64,000 nucleotides of DNA from Bacteroidota bacterium (GCA_016720655.1 JADKKE010000002.1:260877-324876); one strand, 5' to 3'; shown: positions 26,485 to 36,700, numbered from the stretch's first letter. The notes: generated by a model from the letters alone, not told the origin. Translations and numbers: made by a program.

Positions 26485-27411
26485 ATGACTGCTCCCATTG
26501 TCCTCTTTGTCTACAACAGACCTGACCATACTCTGAAAACGCTTGATGCGTTGTCCTCAAATATTCATGCAGACCAGTCTGAGCTCATAGTTTTTGCGGA
26601 TGGTCCCAGAGCTGATGCTAGTGATGCCACACTACAAGTGATTGAAGAAACGCGAAAACTCTTTCAAAAAAAATTCAGGTTTCGTAAAATCACTCTGGAA
26701 TTCAGTGAAAAAAATCTGGGATGTTCGCATGCCTTGTATCGTGGTATATCGAAAGTCCTGACAACATATGAAAATGCGATCATTGTTGAGGATGACATTC
26801 ATACATCTCCGTACTTTCTGAAATACTGTAATCAGGCTCTGGAACATTTCAATGATGTACCGGAAGTCATGACAATTTCAGCTTACTCCTATCCGTTTGA
26901 AACCCAAATGAATCAAACGTATTTTCTTTCTACCGGTGCTGCCTGGGGTTGGGCAACATGGTCAAGAGCCTGGAAGCATTATCGAAGTGACGTGAATTCC
27001 CTCCTGAATGAAATTTCTTCTAACGGTCAGAAAACTGAATTTAATTTTAATAAATCCCTGGATTTTTTTAAAATGCTCGAGCAACAAAGGGATGGTGAGA
27101 TTGACACATGGGATGTTCAATGGTACGCGTCCATATTTCTTCGGAAAGGATTAACACTCTATCCGGCAAAATCATTGACAGTGAATTTTGGTCAGGATGG
27201 AAGTGGCACTCATTATTCGACTCCGGAACTTCCCAAAAGAATCCAGGATCAGATTCTTAGTATGTCAGAACACGCAGAAAATTATATTTATCCTGGTAAT
27301 TTAACAGAACATTCAATCGCAAGAAAATCCCTTGAAGATTATTTTCGATCATTGTCCGGTCCCGGGAAAATTCAAAGATTCCAAAATATTCTGAAAAAAC
27401 TGATTCACTAA
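26485..27411 (+). CDS. Glycosyltransferase, GT-A fold (GNT-I/GT2-like), first of two paralogues
   Basis: 308 residues. It opens with IVLFVYNRPDHTLKTLDAL, has the metal-binding acidic motif IIVEDDIHTSPYF (EDD) and later AAWGWATWSRAWKHY and DGEIDTWDVQWYASIF. This is the pattern of GT-A proteins related to GlcNAc transferase I that are frequent in surface polysaccharide loci. A close paralogue lies at 46110-47042. It ends in TAATG, sharing one base with the start of the kinase gene of the putative phosphoramidate cassette. Donor and acceptor are unknown. Confidence 0.85.
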   Translation: MTAPIVLFVYNRPDHTLKTLDALSSNIHADQSELIVFADGPRADASDATLQVIEETRKLFQKKFRFRKITLEFSEKNLGCSHALYRGISKVLTTYENAIIVEDDIHTSPYFLKYCNQALEHFNDVPEVMTISAYSYPFETQMNQTYFLSTGAAWGWATWSRAWKHYRSDVNSLLNEISSNGQKTEFNFNKSLDFFKMLEQQRDGEIDTWDVQWYASIFLRKGLTLYPAKSLTVNFGQDGSGTHYSTPELPKRIQDQILSMSEHAENYIYPGNLTEHSIARKSLEDYFRSLSGPGKIQRFQNILKKLIH

Positions 27412-27965
27412 TGGCAAGGCTCATCTGGATAACCGGACTTGCAGGTTCGGGAAAAACCACGCTGGCAAAAGAAGTTTACAACCAGCTAAAAAAAGCATAT
27501 CCGAATGTTGTGCTGATTGACGGAGATCATCTGCGGGAAATTTTTGGCGGAACTACCGGATATACTTCAGAAGAACGACTGGAGAATGCAAAACGACTCA
27601 GCCGATTGTGTCATTTCCTGGTCAATGAAAATATTCATGTGGTGTGCGCTACAATGTCTTTGTTTAAAGAAATACATGAACTGAACCGCAGGCTCAACGT
27701 CGAGTACTTTGAAATTTTCCTGGACATCCCAATGGAATCACTGATACACAGGGATAAAAATAAATTATACTCCAGTGCATTGGAAGGAAAAACAGAAAAT
27801 GTAGTTGGCATTAATCAGGACTATGACAAACCGAGTGATCCGTTCCTTACAATTCATGAATTTAATTTAAAACAGTTACCGGAAATTGCTTCATCCATTA
27901 TTCAAAAGTTAATTTGTAATTTACAATTCAATCATGAAACAAGGAGACTTCACAAAACTTGCTGA
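27411..27965 (+). CDS. APS-kinase-like P-loop kinase, candidate cytidine diphosphoramidate kinase
   Basis: A 184-residue P-loop kinase with Walker A GLAGSGKT at 9-16, LIDGDHLREIFGG (the APS kinase DGDxxR motif) and GYTSEERLENAKRLSRLC. APS kinases act in sulfate activation, but no ATP sulfurylase is here. The gene is instead the first of a tight run with a PEP-synthase-like kinase, a glutamine amidotransferase and a nucleotidyltransferase. In Campylobacter jejuni the APS-kinase-like Cj1415c in that company phosphorylates CDP-amidate at the 3' position of the ribose. I infer the same role. If 32399-33614 is a true PAPS sulfotransferase, plain APS kinase activity remains possible. The C-terminal end overlaps the next gene by 32 bases. 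Confidence 0.75.
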   Translation: MARLIWITGLAGSGKTTLAKEVYNQLKKAYPNVVLIDGDHLREIFGGTTGYTSEERLENAKRLSRLCHFLVNENIHVVCATMSLFKEIHELNRRLNVEYFEIFLDIPMESLIHRDKNKLYSSALEGKTENVVGINQDYDKPSDPFLTIHEFNLKQLPEIASSIIQKLICNLQFNHETRRLHKTC

Positions 27966-28698
27966 AAGTTACATTCACAGAACCGGATACTCTGAAGTTA
28001 TCCTTCGATACATTGCAGAACATGCATTGGAATCTTTTGATTCGTTAAAAATAGCTGATGTTGGTGCAGGTACCGGTAAACTGACAGAGAACCTCGCCAG
28101 TCTGGGTTACCCGATCACTGCCGTTGAACCGAACGATGCCATGCGGGAAGAAGGAAAACGCTACACAAGCGGAAAGAATGTAAACTGGCAAAAAGGAAGC
28201 GGAGAAGAAACAGGACTAGAAACGAATTCAGTCAACTGGTTGCTGATGGGCTCTTCCTTTCACTGGGTAGATTTCAGGAAAGGTTTGGAAGAATTTCAAC
28301 GGGTGTTGATGCCTGGGGGATTTTTCACTGCTATCTGGAATCCAAGAAATTTGGAAGTAAGTGAATTGCACACTTCGATCGAAAATCAAATTCGTCAATT
28401 TGTACCTTCTTTGAAAAGAGTTTCATCCGGTTCGGGAGAATTCACAAAAACGTTAAGCAGAGCATTGGCATCCAGTGGAAAATTTACAGATGTTGTGTAC
28501 ATGGAACAGGAATATGATGTGGTTATGAGTGTGGAACGTTACATGGGTGCATGGCATTCGACAAACGATATTCAGGCACAAGCCGGACCTGAAACCTGGG
28601 CTAAAATTATCAGGATGATTGAAAATGAAATATCCGGTATGAAAGAAATTGTAGTTCCCTACAAAACCAGAGCCTGGACCGCGAAGAGTTTAAAATAA
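27934..28698 (+). CDS. Class I SAM-dependent methyltransferase, candidate phosphoramidate O-methyltransferase
   Basis: 254 residues. SAM-binding motif I is IADVGAGTGKLTENLASLGY, motif II TAVEPNDAMREEG, and the later LMGSSFHWVDFRKGLEEFQR and RVLMPGGFFTAIWNPRN complete the class I Rossmann pattern (Methyltransf_11 type). It lies inside the putative phosphoramidate cassette, overlapping the kinase gene by 32 bases and ending three bases before the PEP-synthase-like gene. C. jejuni has methyltransferases (Cj1419c, Cj1420c) at the same place in its MeOPN set, so methylation of the phosphoramidate group is the natural guess, but the substrate is not visible in the sequence. Confidence 0.8.
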   Translation: MKQGDFTKLAESYIHRTGYSEVILRYIAEHALESFDSLKIADVGAGTGKLTENLASLGYPITAVEPNDAMREEGKRYTSGKNVNWQKGSGEETGLETNSVNWLLMGSSFHWVDFRKGLEEFQRVLMPGGFFTAIWNPRNLEVSELHTSIENQIRQFVPSLKRVSSGSGEFTKTLSRALASSGKFTDVVYMEQEYDVVMSVERYMGAWHSTNDIQAQAGPETWAKIIRMIENEISGMKEIVVPYKTRAWTAKSLK

Positions 28699-28701
28699 AA
28701 G

Positions 28702-31068
28702 ATGATAAAGTTCGGCACAAAAGCGGAGACATTACAGGTACTCAAGGGGAAGTTAAAAACTGCTCTTGTGTTGGATGCATATGTATTTACGACTGATGAT
28801 TGGAATCAATCGCCTGATGCAGTTTGTGATGCCATTAAAAATTATCTTAGAGCTGCAAGACTATTTATAGTTCGAAGCTCTGCAAGTTCAGAAGACACTT
28901 CAGAAAGTTCCAATGCGGGACATTTTCTTTCCATCGGAAATATTCCTGTTGATGACAAGGCATTGCTTTTTGAATCCATTCAAAAAGTGATACGTTCTTA
29001 CGGACAAAATCCCGGCTCAGAACAAATTCTTGTGCAAGAACATCTCGTCGGCATACGAATGAGTGGAGTCGCCTTTACCAAAGACATTGACACAGGCAAC
29101 GACTATTATGTTGTCAACTATGATGAAAGCAATTCGACTACGAATACAGTAACAGGCGGGAATGGAAAAGATTTAAAGACATTTTATCGTTGGAAAAAGT
29201 TTACCGGAGCAATCGGTAATAAATCAATTGAAAAGGTCGTCTCGCTGATGCAGGAGCTTGAAATTCTGACAGGCGAGAATGCTCTGGATATTGAATTCGC
29301 AATTGATGATCAGGATCGATTGGTTTTATTTCAGGTTCGTAAACTGACTGGAATACTCTTAAAAAACAGACTTGTTGAAGATTATGAAAATTTTCTTTTA
29401 AAAATTTATAAAAAAGTACAAAAATTAAATCTGCCACATCCGAATCTTTATGGTTCCAAAACTGTCCTCGGGATCATGCCGGACTGGAATCCGGCTGAAA
29501 TAATAGGAACCAAGCCTGGAATGCTGGCGCTTTCACTTTATAAGGAATTAATTACAGATTCTATCTGGGCATATCAAAGGAATAATTACGGATATAAAAA
29601 CTTACGGAGCTTCCCCTTGCTGATATCTCTTTTCGGACAACCTTATGTCGATGTCAGAGTCAGTTTCAATTCATTTATCCCGGCAAAAGTACCGGATGAA
29701 TTGTCTCATAAGCTTGCCAATTATTATATCCGCCAATTGGAAGACTATCCATCAGATCATGATAAAATTGAATTCAATATTGTGTATTCCTGCACCAATC
29801 TGGACCTGGAGCAACGCATTTCCCGTTTGAGTGAATTTGGTTTTACTCCGTCCGAAATCAACATCCTGCAGAAAGCTCTTTTGGATCTTACAAATTCCAT
29901 TATCCATCCGGCGAACGGAATTTATAAGAAAGACATTGAGAAAATTAATGTGCTCGATCAGCGACGCCAGGCGATTCTGGATAGTGAAATGAGCCAGGTT
30001 GATAAAATCTATTGGTTGATTGAAGAATGCAAAAGATACGGTACTCTGCCATTCGCCGGTTTGGCCAGGGCAGCATTTATTGGAATGCAATTTTTAAAGT
30101 CCTGTTTGAATCTTGAAATCATTTCAGCTTCCGAGTATGATCAGTTTCTGGGCGAATTGAATACAGTTTCCAAACAATTAAAAACGGATCATCAGAAGTT
30201 TCAATCGGGAACGCTCAACAAAAGTGAGTTTTTAAAAAAGTACGGACATTTGCGTCCGGGCACTTACGATATCTTATCTGATCGTTACGATGTTGCATTT
30301 GACAAATATTTCGCGTTTTCGGAAAATCAAAGTGCTCCAAATGAGAAAACTTCAACTGTTCCTTTTGCATTCAGAAAAGAAACCTTAGAGAAATTGGACC
30401 TTGCTCTTCAACAAAATAAAATTGGTGTTAATGCTACTCAACTGATCGAGTTCATCACCACAGCAATTGAAGCGAGAGAGCATTCAAAATTTGTATTTAC
30501 CAAATGCCTGAGTGATATCCTGGAACTGATTGCCGGATTTGGAGAATATTTATCCATTCCACGAAGCGACCTGGCACACGTCGATATTTCAGTCCTCCTG
30601 AAATTGTATTCCTCAGTTGACGAACGTGATGTGAAAGAAATTTTGATGAGCAATATCAACCAGAACAAATCGCTCCATTCAATTTTGTTAGCCATTAAAC
30701 TTCCATATCTCATTACTAAACCGGAAGATGTTTATCAATTCTACTCCGGTAATGACGAACCAAATTATATCACACATAAAAATATTGTAGCAGCTGTTGA
30801 GACACAGGAAAATTTATTTAATTCTTCCTTAGAAGGTAAAATTGTTTGTGTGCAAAGCGCTGATCCCGGGTTTGACTGGCTTTTTTCCAAAAATATTGCC
30901 GGACTTATTACGTTGTATGGTGGAGTAAATTCACACATGGCTATTCGCTGTGCGGAATTAAGGCTCCCGGCAATTATCGGTTGTGGCGAAAACAATTACA
31001 AAATGTGGAGTACTGCCAATACTCTTGAAATCGATTGCGGAAATAAACTTGTGAAAATTATCAATTGA
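28702..31068 (+). CDS. PEP-synthase/PPDK-like kinase, candidate L-glutamine kinase
   Basis: 788 residues. The N-terminus (about 1-220) is a PPDK/PEP-synthase ATP-binding domain: LFIVRSSASSEDTSESSNAG, GVAFTKDIDTGNDYYVVNYD and DIEFAIDDQDRLVLFQVRKL. The long middle part (about 225-700) has no motif I know. The C-terminus is the swivelling phosphohistidine domain with YGGVNSHMAIRCAELRLPAI, the phospho-acceptor being H745. C. jejuni Cj1418c has this build; it phosphorylates the amide nitrogen of L-glutamine, giving AMP and phosphate. The PEP-binding domain of true PEP synthase appears absent, which favours the glutamine kinase reading. The neighbours (amidotransferase, cytidylyltransferase, kinase, methyltransferase) support it. 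Confidence 0.82.
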   Translation: MIKFGTKAETLQVLKGKLKTALVLDAYVFTTDDWNQSPDAVCDAIKNYLRAARLFIVRSSASSEDTSESSNAGHFLSIGNIPVDDKALLFESIQKVIRSYGQNPGSEQILVQEHLVGIRMSGVAFTKDIDTGNDYYVVNYDESNSTTNTVTGGNGKDLKTFYRWKKFTGAIGNKSIEKVVSLMQELEILTGENALDIEFAIDDQDRLVLFQVRKLTGILLKNRLVEDYENFLLKIYKKVQKLNLPHPNLYGSKTVLGIMPDWNPAEIIGTKPGMLALSLYKELITDSIWAYQRNNYGYKNLRSFPLLISLFGQPYVDVRVSFNSFIPAKVPDELSHKLANYYIRQLEDYPSDHDKIEFNIVYSCTNLDLEQRISRLSEFGFTPSEINILQKALLDLTNSIIHPANGIYKKDIEKINVLDQRRQAILDSEMSQVDKIYWLIEECKRYGTLPFAGLARAAFIGMQFLKSCLNLEIISASEYDQFLGELNTVSKQLKTDHQKFQSGTLNKSEFLKKYGHLRPGTYDILSDRYDVAFDKYFAFSENQSAPNEKTSTVPFAFRKETLEKLDLALQQNKIGVNATQLIEFITTAIEAREHSKFVFTKCLSDILELIAGFGEYLSIPRSDLAHVDISVLLKLYSSVDERDVKEILMSNINQNKSLHSILLAIKLPYLITKPEDVYQFYSGNDEPNYITHKNIVAAVETQENLFNSSLEGKIVCVQSADPGFDWLFSKNIAGLITLYGGVNSHMAIRCAELRLPAIIGCGENNYKMWSTANTLEIDCGNKLVKIIN

Positions 31069-31646
31069 TACAATGAAATTCAGGCAAGTCTTGATCTTGA
31101 GTGGGGAAATTTGCGACTGCCTGTAATCTTCTACTTATCCCGGTACATTACACGATTCCGGCAAAGGAATATATTCACGAAATCGAACCGGATGGGATTA
31201 TTCTTTCCGGAGGAAACGATCTTTATTCTTTTGACCCAAGTCCACAGAATGAGATCCGTGAGCTGTATGAACTCGAATTGATCCGGCTGGCTTCCAACTG
31301 GAACATCCCTTTGATTGGAGTTTGTAAAGGAGGGCAATTGCTTGCACAGCATTTTGGTTCTCAAATAGAAAAAATTTCAGGACATGTGATTCCGAAACAC
31401 AATGTCCTACCAACACCTGCTGCAGATGCAGACTGGAAACTAATTAAGGAAGTAAATTCTTACCATAATTTTGGCATAAAAAAATTAGGTGCATCCTTGA
31501 AATGTTTGCTGGAAGCGGAAGATGGAACCTGTGAAGCATTTCATCATGACTCGCTTAATTTTTCCGGAATATTATGGCATCCCGAACGCTATCCTGAATT
31601 CAGAAAAGAGGATATCACCATCTTTCGAAATAAATTTAATTCATGA
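31069..31646 (+). CDS. Class I glutamine amidotransferase-like hydrolase, candidate CDP-glutamine hydrolase (N-terminus disrupted)
   Basis: A peptidase C26-like / GATase1 domain. The open frame from 31101 carries PDGIILSGGNDLYSF, the nucleophile elbow PLIGVCKGGQLLAQHFG (Cys) and GILWHPERYPE (catalytic His and Glu). Upstream, 31069-31107 in another frame reads YNEIQASLDLEWG, which fits the family start; one extra base in the A3 run at 31107-31109 would join it to KFATACNLLL. The initiating Met of that reading is not found, as a stop (31066-31068) precedes it. In C. jejuni, Cj1417c of this family releases glutamate from CDP-L-glutamine to give cytidine diphosphoramidate. It overlaps the next gene by four bases (ATGA). 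Confidence 0.8.
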
Positions 31647-32398
31647 ATGGATTGATACTTGCTGCAGGTCGTGGCTCACGCCTGGGTGCGCAAACTTCAG
31701 ATAAACCAAAATGCATGACGAGGCTGGCCGGGAAACCAATGCTAGCATGGATTTTGGAGAGTTTGCATTCTTCAGGCATTCATGACATCGGACTTGTGAG
31801 AGGTTACCTCGGACACACACTTCCTTCTGAAGGACTGATATATTTTGAAAATACCCGCTGGGCCGAAACAAACATGGTTTATTCCCTGTGTTGTGCATCC
31901 AGCTGGTTAGAGAAAGACACAACGGTCATCAGTTATTCTGATATCGTTTACCCGGCGGCAACAGCAAAAATCATTTCTTCGGCGCAAGGTGATATTGTGA
32001 TTTCCTACAATACAGAATGGTTAGAGATCTGGCAGGCGCGGTTCGATAATCCATTCGATGATGCGGAAACATTTATTTTTAATGAGGAAGGATTGTTGAT
32101 TGAAATTGGTGGTAAACCCACACACTTGGATCAGGTTCAGGGGCAATATATGGGTTTGCTTAAAATTACTCCTGAAGGTTGGCGTAAAATATCCGATTAT
32201 CTGCAAACACTGGAACCTGCTTTCGTCGATAAACTTGACGTAACGCGCTTACTCAACGGATTGATTGCATCCGGAATTCATATTCATACTGTCGCGGTCA
32301 AAGGTGAATGGTATGAAGTCGATAACGAAAATGATTTAAGGGTATGTGAACAGTTAATTGATGAAGGTAAAAGCTGGATCCCGGCACCTGCAAAATAA
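31643..32398 (+). CDS. Sugar-nucleotidyltransferase-like enzyme, candidate CTP:phosphoglutamine cytidylyltransferase
   Basis: A 251-residue GT-A-fold nucleotidyltransferase with the signature LILAAGRGSRLGAQTSDKPK (GxGxR...PK) at the N-terminus, then GKPMLAWILESL, VISYSDIVYP (metal-binding Asp) and WYEVDNENDL at the end (second Asp). Length and pattern match Cj1416c of C. jejuni, which couples CTP to phosphoglutamine giving CDP-L-glutamine. A choline- or sugar-phosphate cytidylyltransferase would look similar, so the assignment rests on the five-gene context. It overlaps the hydrolase gene and is directly abutted by the following sulfotransferase-like gene (TAAATG). Confidence 0.82.
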   Translation: MNGLILAAGRGSRLGAQTSDKPKCMTRLAGKPMLAWILESLHSSGIHDIGLVRGYLGHTLPSEGLIYFENTRWAETNMVYSLCCASSWLEKDTTVISYSDIVYPAATAKIISSAQGDIVISYNTEWLEIWQARFDNPFDDAETFIFNEEGLLIEIGGKPTHLDQVQGQYMGLLKITPEGWRKISDYLQTLEPAFVDKLDVTRLLNGLIASGIHIHTVAVKGEWYEVDNENDLRVCEQLIDEGKSWIPAPAK

Positions 32399-33614
32399 AT
32401 GCTTGACAGATCCTTTGATAACTTTTGCAAGAGAACCGAAAACAACGAAATTAAAGTTGTGTTTCAAATGGTCATTGGCCGCGGTGGGTCGATGTTGTTG
32501 CATAGTTTATTCGACAACCATCCTTCGATTCTGGCTTATCCCGGAATTCTGAATTTTTATCTTGACATCTGGCCGGCAATCCTGAAAAATCCTGAGGATT
32601 CTTCCACCATTATTGAGACGAAACTTGTTTCCTGGGTGAAAGAAATGGAGCCTTATAATATCGGTCAGTATTTAGGCGATAAGTTCGATCAGCAAATTAC
32701 GATCGATTGCAAGAGAATCAGCAGAGTAACTGTGGAATTGCTCAATAATAAATTTACGAATAGTAAAAAAACATTTCTTGCAATCCAATTTTCAATTGCT
32801 CAACAATTTAAAACGGATATCGAGAATATCAAAGTTATCTATTGCCATGAGCACACCTCCGAACCGGATGATTCTTTAATCGAAAATATTGTTAACGACT
32901 GGCCTTCGTGCAAAATACTTTGTATGCTTCGTGATCCGCGTTCCGAATTTTATTGCAATTCGGAATTGGGAAGAAAAGCGAATCGAGAACAAGATGCATG
33001 CGGATGACGGACATCGATATATTCCCGGAATGTATGCCCAACTTTGTTATTTCTGGTATACCCGGCTTCTTCGTGTTGCTCTGAAATTTCCAAAGTATTT
33101 CGTACTCATTCGACTGGAAGATTTCCAACGTGAGAGAATCACGATGTTGAAACATCTCTGTGATCTGATTTCTATACAGTATGTTGATTCCCTGTTGCAA
33201 ACAAGTTTTGGTGGAATGACATGGCATGGAGATAATTTTTCTCCGAAACAAGCAGGAATCCGAAATTCCGCTGATCCGAAAAAATGGCAGGCTACACTAT
33301 CAAGTTTCAGAAAAGGCGTTTTCGAAATTGTATTGAAGAATGAAATTGCCTGTCTCTCTTATCCTTTTCTGTATAAAAATAATTTTCTCATTCATTTGTA
33401 TGTCTATCTCCTGTTTCCATTTTGGTTTGTCCAGGATTGGAAAAGAATTTTCGAAAGCGGCTACTATACGTATATGCATCAGAAAGGTTTTGGCAGGCTG
33501 AAGGCTTTGATGATTGCCATAAAGTCAATTATCGGACTACATCTCGAGGTGAATAATAAGAGAGCAGGAAGAATTCATGAGCAGGATGTTGCAAAGCTAT
33601 TTTTTCTTAGCTAA
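32399..33614 (+). CDS. Sulfotransferase-fold protein at the end of the phosphoramidate cassette (frameshifted)
   Basis: Reconstructed as 404 residues across a one-base gain. The N-terminal VVFQMVIGRGGSMLLHSLFD resembles the P-loop-like 5'-phosphosulfate-binding loop of PAPS sulfotransferases, and KILCMLRDPRSEFYCNS the 3'-phosphate-binding motif. The first frame then fails at 33007. Removing one base in the G3 or A4 runs (32968-32977) joins it to KRIENKMHADDGHRYIPGMY, and LIRLEDFQRERITMLKHLCD follows as in sulfotransferases. A sulfotransferase fold binds a 3'-phosphorylated nucleotide, and the predicted donor here (3'-phospho-CDP-amidate) is one as well, so this is a candidate transferase for the phosphoramidate group. 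Ordinary sulfation is the alternative. Confidence 0.72.
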
Positions 33615-33710
33615 TAACCTAACTTTCAGTTGGTTAAAAATCAATTTGGATTAAACTTTTGACTTCTGAATCCGTAATATAGAAACTCTGTCAAAATCAG
33701 AGAATTACAG

Positions 33711-36700
33711 ATGAGAAGAAAACTTACACTTGCCACAAGCTTAGCTCTTGTATCCATTCAGCTTTTTGGTCAATGTCCGACTCCGGGATTTACAATTGGG
33801 AGTGCGGGATGCGCGAATCAAAGTGTGTCCTTTACCAATACATCGAGTGGGGCGACGTCCTATGAATGGGACTTTTGCGGAGGGGACTTTGATGCCGTTC
33901 CTATCGCGACGAATCTGGGATTACCCTTCCTGAATCCTTTGGGGATTACACCTGTGTTCGATGGAAGCAATTGGTTCGCATTTGTGAATAATGATGGGGA
34001 TGGTACGATTGTCAGACTGGATTTTGGTTCTTCGCTGATGAATGTTCCAGTTACCACGAATCTTGGAAATATTGGTGGCGAGATTTCCGCGGGCCTGGGA
34101 CGTTCCAATCTCGAATTGATAAAGGAAGGGGGCAATTGGTATGGACTTTTAGCATGCCAGGGAAATGCGAAACTTATCCGTTATGATTTTGGAAATAGTC
34201 TTACAAATATACCGACATCAACATCGACAGTATATGCACAGTTGGGAAGCAGCGCATTCTTTTTAAATGCAATTCAAGACAATGGAAATTTGTTTTTGTT
34301 CATTGCCAATACCAACGCTACAATAGAAGTTTTTAATTACGGAAGTTCAATCACCAATACTCCTACTACATCCACAATTTCTGTTCCCGGTGCATCACTT
34401 TTGTTTGATGTAGATATTGTAAAATACTGTGATCAATGGTTGGTTTTGCGAGTAGTTATTCAGCATCCGCGATTTTCAGGCTGGATTTTGGAACTGCGCT
34501 TACGAATGCACCCACTGTTTCGACCCTTACTCCTGTGAATTCATTGGTAAGCTTTCCACAAAATGTGAAAATCGGCTTCGATGGAAAAAACTGGGGTGCT
34601 ATGGTTCAGAATTCCAGTGGTGCAATCCTTTGCTTGAATTTTGGTTCAGATCTTAGCAATACAAGTCCGCTTTGTAACGTGCTTTCACTGACCGGTTACA
34701 GTTCATCCGGTTTGTATCTTTCGATGGTAAAAGACGGTTCCACTTTTTATTTATTGACAAGTAATTTTGGCGGCAACAGTTGTGGTGTGATTCAATTGAA
34801 CAATGATTGTGGTGCGAATCCGGCGACAAGCACACTTCAAAATCCATCCTGTTCATGGTCAAGTGGTGGACCAAAATATGTTTCACTTAAGGCAACAGAT
34901 GCAAGCGGGAATACACAATATTATACGGATTCGATAACCATTAATTTTGCTCCTCAAACTGCTTTCAATGCAACAGCACTTTGTTTCGGGGATGCAACTC
35001 AGTTCATGGATTCATCCCAGCTTTCACAAGGCACAATTACTGCTTGGGATTGGGATTTTGGTGATTTGAATACGTCGACAACTCAAAATCCGGTTAACCA
35101 GTATGCTACGTCAGGAACATTTGTAGTTACTCTTGTTACAACAGCAAGTTCAGGTTGTTCAGATACTCTTCAAAGGCAAATTTACATTGGACCAAAACCA
35201 ATTGTTTCATTCAGCTCCGGAACTGCATGTGCCGGAACATTAATTCCTTTCACCGATCAATCGACGATTCCATCCGGTACATTGGCAGCATGGACGTGGA
35301 TGTTTGGAAATGGTGATTCTGCCAATGTTCAGAATCCGTCTTATGTATTCCCGGTAGGCGGAACTTTTGATGTTGTACTTACTGTAACATCAGACAGCGG
35401 CTGTACCGACAGTGCCAGCACCACATTGAATATAAATTTCCAGCCGGAAGCATTTTTTACAGAATCCAATACGTGTGTTGGCCAGGCTGTTCAATTCATT
35501 GACGCGACGAATTCGCAAAGTCCAATCCAGAGTTATGCCTGGGATTTTGGTGATGGAAATACTGATACACAAGTAAACCCGCAGCACACCTACCCTGCTA
35601 TTGTTGCAAATTATTTTGTGAACCTGATTGTGACGGCCAGCAATGGTTGCATTGATACGATTCAGAAAGATATTAAGATCAACACCATTCCTACAGCGGA
35701 TTTTACCATCACAAATGTTAATGCATGTCAGAACAACCAGGTACAATTTCAGGATTTGTCCAGTGTTTCCGGTGATACTTTGTCAGGATGGTATTGGGAC
35801 TTTGGTGATAACACATTTGATTCCATACCCAATCCTGTGCATACTTTTACTACATCCGGTCCCAACATTGTTCGATTGATTGTGTATTCACCGTCGAGTT
35901 GTCCGAGTGCAATGTACCAGCAAACAATTGATGTTGTTGAAAGTCCGGTAGCTTCATTTACATTCACAGATGTTTGCTTGGGAAATACTACTCAATTCAA
36001 TAATATCAGTCTTGTACCTTCCGGAAGTACTATCGACAGTACATCCTGGGATTTTGGAACCGGAGATTTTTCGGGTGCACCCAATACAGCATTTTACACA
36101 TATGATTCTGCCGCAACTTTTCCTGTTGCACTAACAGTAATTACCAACTTCGGCTGTATTGGAACGGATACGTTGCAGGTTCCTGTGCATTCCATACCCA
36201 CTGCTGCATACACTTTTAGTAATCCATGTTCGGGACAGGCAGTTGTCTTTAACAACCAAAGTACAACAGATTCATTGTCAAGTCTTGCAAATTTTACATG
36301 GAATTTCGGTGATTTCGGAAATCCAAACAACATCAGTAATCTGGTTAACCCAACACATACCTATTCAACACTCAATACGTATTCTGTATTTCTTATCGCT
36401 ACAACAAATTTCGGATGCAGTGATACGACTGTTGATACGGTGCAAATTTTTCCTTCCGCTCCATCACAGTTTACCTATTCACCAACTTGCGATGGAGATT
36501 TGATGGAATTCTTTAATCCCGGATCTTCTCTGGACAGTGCATACGTGTGGAATTTTGGGGATAACCAGACCAATCAACTTCAGGAACCGGCACACTTTTA
36601 TGCTTTCCCGGGAACCTATACTGTAACGCTGACAGTTTATGCATTCTCAGGATGTGCAAGTACATCGAATAAACAAGTCACGGTAAGTCCGATCCCGGTT

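Noticed and set aside
27411..27965. Ordinary sulfate-assimilation APS kinase (cysC)
   Set aside because: No ATP sulfurylase or reductase genes are nearby, and the gene is coupled to glutamine-kinase-, amidotransferase- and cytidylyltransferase-like genes. Kept only as an alternative.
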